Shown: positions 58,547 to 64,000 of the stretch, piece by piece
How the letters are laid out: the number at the start of each line of letters is the position of its first letter
Position numbering within the stretch: position 1 is the stretch's first letter
Source of the DNA: Cryptomeria japonica
Lineage: Eukaryota > Streptophyta > Pinopsida > Cupressales > Cupressaceae
Direction: 5' to 3'
Length of the DNA: 64,000 bases
NCBI RefSeq assembly: GCF_030272615.1
Contig: NC_081413.1
Span: 100,410,239 to 100,474,238, forward strand
Made by a program: the position numbers and the translations under genes
The notes under the pieces: generated by a model
Seen by the model: only the letters and a program-made list of their open reading frames with translations
What the model was told of the DNA's origin: nothing
The model's database searches: none

Positions 58547-59779
58547 TGTAGACACTTAAAAATAATTATTAATTCCTCACATAATTAATTTATTAATTAA
58601 TTATGCAAATTCTAATTCTCCTCAATATTAATTAATTATAATTAATATTGTAACTATAGTATGTGATTGATTTATTTAATAAATCAACCCCTCTTTTTAT
58701 TCTTCTAAAAATTAAATCTTCTCCAATCCTCCTCTTAGCTAATTAATGTCAATTAATTAGTTAGCCTACATGATTCCTAAAAATTATCTTCCTAATCCAT
58801 CATTAACCTAATAAATTCTTCTAGAAACTCCCTAAACTCACTTAACCTTATTCTTCTAATTTTTAATTCCCCCCACTCATTCTCTCTCCTACTCAAATCC
58901 TCCTACAAATCCTATCTCACCTAACCTTTCCTCTAATCCCCCTCCTAATGAGTTGCTAGTGGCTAATCATCATGATTAGCCACAAAGTCAACTTCTTGTC
59001 CCTTCCATCTAACCACTGTCCTTAAATGCTCTTTTCCTAGGTGAATGTGAGATTTTCAAAATCTCACATTCCTCTAAGCATTTCACCTCCCAAGGAATTT
59101 TTAATTCCTTCTTATTCCTCAAATCCCCATGATCATCCCTTTTTGAAGAATTTTAAATTCTTCCTCCCCATTCTTCAAGGAATGTCACATCCCCTGCTCT
59201 TCTCAAGGCACATTGGGAAGTCTTCTAAATGCACCTTGAGGAGTGTGGAGACAAGAAATGCCTTTAAGGCATATCTCTTGGTCTCCACACCCTCTCTTGG
59301 GCCTTGTGTGAGCTCACAAGAAATCCTAGCCCTTCATCTTGGATCCATCCTAGCCATCCATTCTTCCTCTCTTCTTCCTATAAATTGAGGACTCCATTCC
59401 TTCATTCATCATCACCAAGTTTAGTAAGCTTATGTTGTTATTTTGAGCCTAGAAAACCATCATAGCATCCTTACCATGTCAAAATCATCTCTTATCCACA
59501 CTTAATCATCTCATCCATATCATTCCTCAAGATCCATCTTAATCCATTTGCGCACAATATTTGGAGAGCCATCCACATCAAGCAATCAAAGGAGCACATC
59601 AAGGGACGCCTTCACTTCATCAAGCTCAATCCAAAGGATAATGTAAAAAGAGTGTGAGGTATATGCATATCATTCATGTTTTTATGTGATTTAAGTTATG
59701 TCTTTGATTTCATATGCTTCTATGTTTGATTTGCATGTTTACTAACTAATCCACCTCGCTCTCCTTTTCACCATCTTCA
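58547..59779 (+). repeat. 3' LTR of element A
   Basis: 1233 bp, TGTAGACACTT to CCATCTTCA, then TSD CTAGG. It contains the same hairpin series and TATA box (59379-59385) as the 5' LTR. Confidence 0.92.
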
Positions 59780-59979
59780 CTAGGGTGCAATCTTCATCAA
59801 TCCTTGATCAAGCCATCAACCAACCCAATCCAATCAAATCAAGTCCAATCCAAATCTAATCAAATCTAATACATCATCATTCGAAGCCAATTCCTAATCC
59901 CCATCTTCATTCAACATCATCATATCTTCCTTCTCCAAAACATGTTCATCCAATTCCAATCTAATCCCTTATTCTCAAC

Positions 59980-61411
59980 ATGGCTACCCATAATTTCAAA
60001 GCTTGGTATGAGAAAATTCTCACAGAAGTTGATGAACCACCTCAACCTACCTACCAAGTCAATCCCATAACCTTCCATCCATCTATCATATCCCCATCCA
60101 TTTCATCTCAATACACTATATCCAATCCCAATCTATATCATATCTCTTACCCTTCCTCTACCTTTGACAAGGGAAATCCATCTTATTCCCCATCCATGTC
60201 TCCATATTATCCTTGATCCGCATATATGCCTCCATCTCCCCTCCCCTCCATATCCCAATCCCTATCCTCTTACAACACCTTCATTACCTCTACTCCCCAT
60301 CGAAATACTTTACTCCATAATCCTCCAAGCATTAATCCTAATCCCCCAATCCATTATCCCAATCCATCTAATCCTAATCCTCCAAAATCTGTATTATCCA
60401 CATCCTCCAAGTCCATCATCCATAATCTTATCCAAGATATGCTAGCAAAGGAGACAAAATCCCCACCTCAAAATCAAGTTGCCTTGTCTCCTCAAGTCCT
60501 CCATCCACCTCCATCTCAAAACAAATCCCAATCCTCTGCACTTCATGATACCCTCATTCCTCCATCTACTCACATTGAAGATTCCATATCCTCCTCCATC
60601 ACACATTCCCCACAACTCCAAACATGTCAAAAGCTTATTCCAAAGAATGCTAGCATAGAATGCTCTCCATCTCATGATGCATTTCCCTCCACTCCATCTA
60701 ATGTTCCTATCCTCTCCACTTCCTCTCATGATCATATAATACCTCCATCACATGATCCAATCGCCTCTTCCACTCCATCTCATGATACCCTCCCTAGTCA
60801 AGATTAGAGTATCCCTTCATCTCCATGTCATGATCCCAATCCATATAAAGATCCTAATCCTCCTTCCACATCTCATCCCCCTCAAAATGGACTTGCATCT
60901 TGTTTTCGAAATAATAAGGGTCTTCAATATAATGCTCAATATGTTGGTACATCCTCTATTCCTCTTAAATCCAAAAATCCTTCATGCAAATCAAAATCAC
61001 GTCATCCCCCATCATCCACATCCATTTCGAGACCCTATATTCCAAAGCTAAATCCTCCATTCCTTCCATCCACCACCCGATCACCTCAAATAATCTCTAG
61101 TCAAGATCAACAAAGGGATACATCCTTGAACCACCTCCAAACATCCTCCCTCCATCATCCCATCATCCAAAAAATCCCTAAGTCATTCATCCTTATGCAC
61201 TCATCCCATTGCTTTTGGAAGCAATTTGGATGCCGAATCTAAAAAGCATAAAGCTCAAAATCCACAAAAATTAAAGGATGAACATGTCCCCTCAAAACAA
61301 CATGCTCAAAAGAAAAATATGTTCCGAAAGAAAGAAAAATCAAAAAGGCAAAAAGGCCCCAAAAGAAAAGATCAAAAACTATTTGGACTCCCAAACTACT
61401 CAAAGAAGTAA
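59980..61411 (+). pseudogene. Pro/Ser-rich ORF of element B, unknown function
   Basis: Starts MATHNFKAWYEKILTEVDEP at 59980. Frame 1 with stops at 60214 and 60805 continues to about 61230, then a frameshift leads to the Lys-rich end (ESKKHKAQNPQKLKDEH to LFGLPNYSKK, 61411). About 475 residues: a short charged N-terminus, a long Pro/Ser/His/Asn-rich part (SPSMSPYYP, THSPQLQTCQK, SHDHIIPPSHD repeats) and a strongly basic tail. There is no zinc knuckle, protease or RT. It takes the place of gag-pol in B. The basic tail could bind nucleic acid (inference). I recognise no family. Confidence 0.5.
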
Positions 61412-63743
61412 TGCACCTCAAAGTAAAATCCAAATTGGCATCCAAACTTGCTAATCCAAAAGCTCCATCCATTCATAAGTCCTCCAATCCTCCATCTTTA
61501 AAATCCACTTTGGATCCTTATGTCCCAAAATCCACCATCCCAACTCCATCATCCCCTTCTTCTATTTTGGGTCCACATTTCTCAGAATCCACACTTTATC
61601 CTCCACTACTCCACCACCCTTCAAGGTGTGTGCCAATGTTGATCTTCCATAATTTTTTCAAAACCCCATCCATTTCTCACAATCCCATTCCATTAGTCCA
61701 ATCCTTTACAAATCCTTATCTTCCATCCCCTATCCATTTCATCTCCCCAATTATTTTTACCACCATCTCTGAGAAGACCTCCAGTTCAAAGAAATACTAA
61801 GGGATACCATCCATGGATCTAGATGCTTGAGTCTTGCCTTTCTCCTTCACGCATCCACTATCTTCCATATCCACTCATCCTCATCCTTATCCATCCAAAC
61901 TATTCAAAAAAAAATTAAAAAAACCAAGAAAAGCCAAAAAACAAAAATCAGAAAAAGTAAAGAAAAATCATTTCATCCAATGGTGAAAACCACTTCTATG
62001 GTGCCTTGGGTAAGTACCATAATGAAAACTTGGCAAACAAGCATCATGTGTAATCCCCTCATCCTCTTGCACTCTACACTTGGGGGCAAGCTTCATCCAT
62101 GCAATCGTACCCCATCCACATTCCACATTCCTTATCTTCTATCTGCATCCTATCTAAGTCCGTCCTCCTTTCCTATCTTTGATCTTGACTATCCTATCCA
62201 TATCCTCCATCTCATGTCCCCCATCCTATCCAAATACAATCCTTCATTCTTATCTTTGGCCTTGATCATATAGAGGCAAAATAATGTATATGCATGCTTT
62301 GGAGCACACAAGCCCTAATACCTCTACCATCCATATCCATTACACATTATCCTTCAATCTCATACATCTTTATCCACCATCCTTAATTCCACTACCTCTA
62401 GTGTGGGGCATTGCACTCCTTTGCAACATAGTCCTTGGGTCCCATTATCCTACCCTCCATCCTTTATCTCTCCATATCCTATCCATATCCATCCACTCAA
62501 TCCATCTGTCTCCTATCAAAACAATATCTCCCTCCATCCATCCATCCATCCATCCATCCATCCATCCATCCTTTTACCAATCCTTGATTCTCCCTTGTCA
62601 TTGGTACCAATCCATCTATTCTATATCCACCAATCCACCCCATCCTATCCAATTATACTTCTAATCCAATCATATTATCCATCTCTTCCAATTCAATCAT
62701 TAATCCCATCCTCAATCTAATCCTACTCAATCATCCATCCCCCTTTTCATCCTATCTAATCATTTATCCTTCTTCCATCCTATCCAATCCATCAAAATGA
62801 GTTTTTCTAATCTACCTGAGCTTACACTTACTTGTGCCTAATCCAAACACCCATCCATACTTTGCTAATCTAATCCAAACAACAATCCTCTCATTTGTAG
62901 ACCTTGCACATCCAAGTTGTCTTTTATCATCCATCAATCTATCCACACCCTAGCCATCGAGATGAATCCTTCCCGTGTCTGGCAATTTATCCAAATCCAT
63001 CACCTACCCATCGGGATGCATCCTTCCCTAGTCCGACAATTTATCCAAATCCATGTCCTACTCTTGGCAAGAGATGTCAGTTGGTCATGTGCATTTTGTT
63101 TTCATGCTTGAAATTTTCGCTTTAATATTCATCTTGTGTCCCAGAACTATACTTGTTCAAGACTGCATTGATCATCCTATATCTTGGTATTTCTTGGCTA
63201 TTGTATAATGGGGCATAGTTTTCATGGTATGGTGTTTTTGAAGGTTTTCCCTATATGAATCGACAAACCTGCATTAGTGTTTATCAACACTTGCATGATT
63301 GTGTGCAAGACATACATCTTTGTCTGAGTGTCAGTCCACGCCTCAGATCTTCATATCATCCCAGTTCTTATAATCAATGGTGTAGACTATCCATGGCAAT
63401 ATCGAATCTAGGTTTTCTCTCTATATTTGCTCAACAAGAAATCCCATCCATTTATGATTCCTTTATCTCATTTCATTCACAAGACTCCAATCCATTCATT
63501 TATCCCCTCTTTCATCATCTTCATCCTTTCATCACCTAGTCTTCTAATCCATTTATAGATTGCACACGTGTTCTTTGAACCTGCATGTCCTCTCGAGGGG
63601 GCATACAACTACTTCCTCATCATCCTTCCTCCTCATCATTCTTCCTCATCTCATGATTGGGCCATCATGCTACTAGTTCTTATCCTTTTCATCCACTATG
63701 TTTTATTCTTCTTTGATATAACATCACTTCATGACGCTATATC
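61412..63743 (+). other. 3' non-coding region of element B
   Basis: TCC/ATCC-rich low-complexity DNA (61440-62780) with a (CCAT)n microsatellite at about 62531-62573. Then come segments shared with A's 3' region: TGGTGAAAACCAC at 61981, CTCTTGGCAAGAG near 63065, the AGTGTT hairpin at 63276-63291, and a G-run with GCATAC near 63600. The several 60-150-codon ORFs are products of the repeated ATCC sequence. Confidence 0.6.
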
Positions 63744-63757
63744 AAAGAGGGGCAAAA
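63744..63757 (+). other. Polypurine tract of element B
   Basis: AAAGAGGGGCAAAA directly before the LTR TG at 63758, identical to the core of A's tract. Confidence 0.85.
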
Positions 63758-64000
63758 TGTAGACACCTAAAACTAATTAAATCAATATTTAATCAATTTA
63801 AGCTTGTCAATAGAATTAATTGATTTAATTACGTTATCCTTATTCCTCTCGGTGTTAATTAAATCTAATTTAATTAATCTTGTCACTATTGTCCAATAAT
63901 TAATTTATCAAATAAATTAATAATTCCCCTATTCTTCTAAAGTCCCTCCAATAATTATTTCCTCTTAACCCACTCAGCTAATTAATTTTAATTAATTAAC
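63758..64000 (+). repeat. 3' LTR of element B, cut by window edge
   Basis: TGTAGACACCTAAAACTAATT. It follows 33422 onward base by base with small differences (for example CGGTGT-AATTAAATCTAATTT). It continues past the window. Confidence 0.88.

Larger units (their letters stand above)
43007..59779 (+). mobile_element. Element A: complete Tat-type Ty3/gypsy retrotransposon with antisense PMD ORF
   Basis: 16.8 kb. LTRs at 43007-44277 and 58547-59779, TSD CTAGG at 43002-43006 and 59780-59784. Sense coding runs from gag to integrase (46717-53870), almost all in one frame, with one frameshift near 51890. A second RNase H between the RT-RNase H and integrase marks the Tat lineage. A 690-codon antisense ORF (55562-57631) lies between pol and the 3' LTR. 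About fifteen stops in the sense frame and about seven in the antisense frame show an inactive copy. Confidence 0.93.
33422..64000 (+). mobile_element. Element B: non-autonomous Tat-type Ty3/gypsy element
   Basis: The 5' LTR is at 33422-34140 plus 40682-40928 (split by E), the interior at 40929-43006 plus 59785-63757 (split by A), and the 3' LTR starts at 63758. Both LTR starts read TGTAGACACCTAAAA-TAATTAAA. The leader and 3' non-coding parts match those of element A, but there is no gag-pol. The interior, about 6 kb, carries only a Pro/Ser-rich ORF at 59980-61411. Confidence 0.8.

Noticed and set aside
60164-60445. Second ORF overlapping the B protein in another frame, and ORFs at 61411-63125
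   Set aside because: The ATCC-rich composition leaves all frames open; there is no start context or family resemblance.
62521-62580. Possible CRISPR-like or satellite repeat
   Set aside because: A simple (CCAT)n microsatellite without spacers.

Overview
The window is retrotransposon-packed nuclear DNA from a land plant. I see no host gene, rRNA or tRNA gene, and no bacterial features. Evidence for a plant: a plant-type LINE with DUF4283-like ORF1 and a terminal RNase H, Ty3/gypsy elements of the Tat and chromovirus types, a Ty1/copia element with a tRNA-iMet-like primer site, and a plant mobile domain (PMD) ORF. Old, deeply nested and little-deleted copies suggest a very large genome. A conifer or other gymnosperm is my inference and is not proven.

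The window is a stack of insertions inside insertions, and several layers are proven by target-site duplications (TSDs). (1) 1-2662 is the 3' end of a plus-strand Tat-type Ty3 element (J) with its 3' LTR. (2) A minus-strand Ty3 integrase (I) is split into 21503-21325 and 4322-3790 by a long inverted-repeat element (H, 4323-21324) with a polypyrimidine/polypurine core. (3) H is interrupted by a minus-strand LTR element (G, 4804-18626, TSD CATAC) that has a gag remnant and an accessory ORF but no visible pol. (4) A LINE (6117-13850, 15-bp TSD) sits inside the very end of one G LTR, with ORF1, ORF2 and an unexpected third ORF.

To the right, chromovirus D (minus, from 21504) is interrupted by chromovirus C (minus, from 25671, LTR about 3.7 kb). 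C holds another insertion (F, about 29783-31885) and is broken at 33422 by Tat-type element B (plus). B's 5' LTR contains a nearly complete Ty1/copia element E (minus, 34141-40676, TSD CTCAT). B's interior is interrupted by complete Tat-type element A (plus, 43007-59779, TSD CTAGG). B's 3' LTR begins at 63758 and runs off the window.

Element A encodes gag, protease, G-patch, RT/RNase H, a second archaeal-type RNase H and integrase in sense. It also has a 690-codon antisense ORF with a PMD. B shares A's leader, 3' non-coding region and polypurine tract, but carries an unrelated Pro/Ser-rich ORF instead of gag-pol, as a trans-mobilised partner would. All coding regions contain stop codons or frameshifts.

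The most interesting theme is that three unrelated element types (LINE, LTR element G, Tat element A) each carry an accessory protein with the same layout: a helical globular domain, then a basic or acidic low-complexity linker, then a long helical/coiled-coil tail. The LINE ORF3 and the G accessory ORF are the best candidates for something undescribed.
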